DNA of 64,000 bases, taken from contig NBAY01000066.1 of assembly GCA_002794775.1 (NCBI GenBank), positions 62,001 to 126,000 on the forward strand, read 5' to 3'. The notes beneath the pieces are model-generated. The model saw nothing but the letters and a program-made list of their open reading frames with translations. It was not told the origin of the DNA and made no database searches. Made by a program: the position numbers and the translations under genes. Source of the stretch: Porodaedalea pini. Its lineage: Eukaryota; Basidiomycota; Agaricomycetes; Hymenochaetales; Hymenochaetaceae. Below are positions 63,166 through 64,000 of this stretch, piece after piece (position 1 is the first letter of the stretch; each line of letters starts with the position of its first letter).

Positions 63166-63411
63166 AATTTGTTTAAATACACTCAATTGCCACAAGAATC
63201 TGTAAGAAAATGATTGAAAAGTTTGGAATGCAGTAAGAATGTGAATAAAAATGTGTAGAAAGGTATCGGAAACTAGTCAAATTACTCAAATCTGGAACGA
63301 TGCTTGGGAATCGTGCGGAATTGGAATACCTCCAAATTGGCTGGAATTGCTCAAATATTCCAGCTGATTCCAGGGATTCCAGGGATTCCGGCCAGGAGGT
63401 TTTTCCTGATG

Positions 63412-64000
63412 AAATTAACGCACGAAGATAGTCATACCGAAGGCCCACACATCGGATTCTTTGGTATGACTCATGTACTAGTCAAACGATGCGATTAGCT
63501 CGTAAGCAATATAGCGCTGCGTGCCTCGTAGCTCGCTGCTAGGTTTTGCTGTGCTCATGCTCGCAGCAACGATACGTGCCCCTCCAAAATCACAGATACG
63601 AGCATCTCCAGATTCAGAGACGACGATATTCTCCTATAAGGAGTACATTGTGGGTGTTGAACGAATAAGCGAATCGGACGTACAAATTTGATGTCCGAAT
63701 GGATCACCTGCTTCTCATGCAGATAAACAAGTCCCTCGGCGACTCCAGTAACCTACAAGATATGTTAGTGATTCACAAAAACGATAATGAATGATAAAGC
63801 ACGGACCAGTCGCATTAAATTGCAATCTGGGTGCAATGAGACATATGACGACGCAGACCCATTGTCCATCCATTCCGACACGAGCACTGGGTATCCAGTC
63901 CCATACTCCCAAAAAAAAGCCTAGCAAAGGAAGGACGTTGGCATGGTCCAGCTTTGACCACACATAGATTTCCTTCTCAAATACCTACAAAAAAATTATT
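63412..64000 (-). pseudogene. kinase-NACHT-WD40 NLR-like gene, 5' part (kinase domain, partial)
   Basis: Runs off the right edge. Visible on the minus strand: WSKLDHANVLPLLGFF, EYGTGYPVLVSEWMDNGSAS, an intron, GVAEGLVYLHEKQVIHSDIKF, an intron, ENIVVSESGDARICDFGGAR, LRGTQRYIAYELIASFD-stop-YMSHTKESDVWAFGMTIF, then a GTGCGT donor. HSDIK-x-EN and DFG are the catalytic-loop and metal-binding motifs of a tyrosine-kinase-like domain. Lesions: an eight-T run (63911-63918) that puts the frame one base off before EYGTG, and a TAG at 63478-63480 where relatives have a charged residue. The glycine loop and Lys lie outside the window. Confidence 0.82.

Larger units (their letters stand above)
58922..63411. 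mobile_element. Pack-type TIR element, copy 3
   Basis: Perfect 17-bp ends CATCAGGAAAAACCTCC. Reverse complement of copy 1 in structure and nearly in sequence; differences include loss of about 31 bp between TTGAG repeats near 59279, loss of 7 bp near 60196 and loss of one Leu codon in the eIF4G piece. It lies in an intron of the kinase part of the NLR gene. No obvious target duplication (left flank ends AA, right begins AA). Confidence 0.87.

Noticed and set aside
18945..63411. Helitron as the explanation for the gene-capturing units
   Set aside because: Helitrons have no terminal inverted repeats; here both ends of each unit carry the same 17 bp in inverted orientation, and there is no CTRR hairpin end.

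Overview
The window is nuclear DNA of a filamentous basidiomycete, most likely an Agaricomycete wood-decay type. The reasons are genes cut by many 50-70 bp GT-AG introns, a fungal trifunctional trpC (GATase-IGPS-PRAI), an Slt2-type cell-wall MAP kinase, secreted cupredoxin-like serine-rich proteins, and C2/kinase-NACHT-WD40 NLR-like genes. I cannot name the species.

Layout. 0-16 kb is mostly ordinary and gene dense: a decayed F-box gene, a secreted isochorismatase-like hydrolase (-), a four-TM membrane protein (-), trpC (-) divergently paired with the MAPK mpk1 (+), and a DUF218 gene (+). From about 14.4 to 29.6 kb a cassette [DUF218 - GFA-domain gene - NACHT/WD40] occurs three times in a row. 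The three small GFA genes are all intact with the same exon structure, while the DUF218 copies 2 and 3 and all NACHT/WD40 copies are decayed. 30-43 kb holds an unknown protein with a duplicated Cys/AT-hook-like motif, a purine-rich tract, a GTPBP-like N-domain protein and a cupredoxin protein. 43.8-47.8 kb is an intact C2-NACHT-WD40 gene (9 exons, 1192 codons), 51.6-54.2 kb an ACS/Dal5-type MFS transporter, and 54.8-64 kb a broken kinase-NACHT-WD40 gene running off the right edge.

The most unusual content is a family of three 4.5-4.8 kb mobile units (18945-23489, 33070-37868, 58922-63411). Each is bounded by the 17-bp terminal inverted repeat CATCAGGAAAAACCTCC and carries intron-containing, rearranged pieces of two host translation genes: the MIF4G region of eIF4G and prolyl-tRNA synthetase. 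No transposase was recognised, so these look like Pack-type (gene-capturing) non-autonomous DNA elements. Copies 1 and 3 are near-identical and inverted 40 kb apart. Copy 2 is more diverged, has split a GFA gene, and itself contains an 849-bp mariner-type fold-back element. Copy 3 sits in an intron of the kinase-NACHT-WD40 gene.

Exon joins below were worked out by eye from GT/AG sites and reading frame; the frames add up for every gene where a complete join is given.
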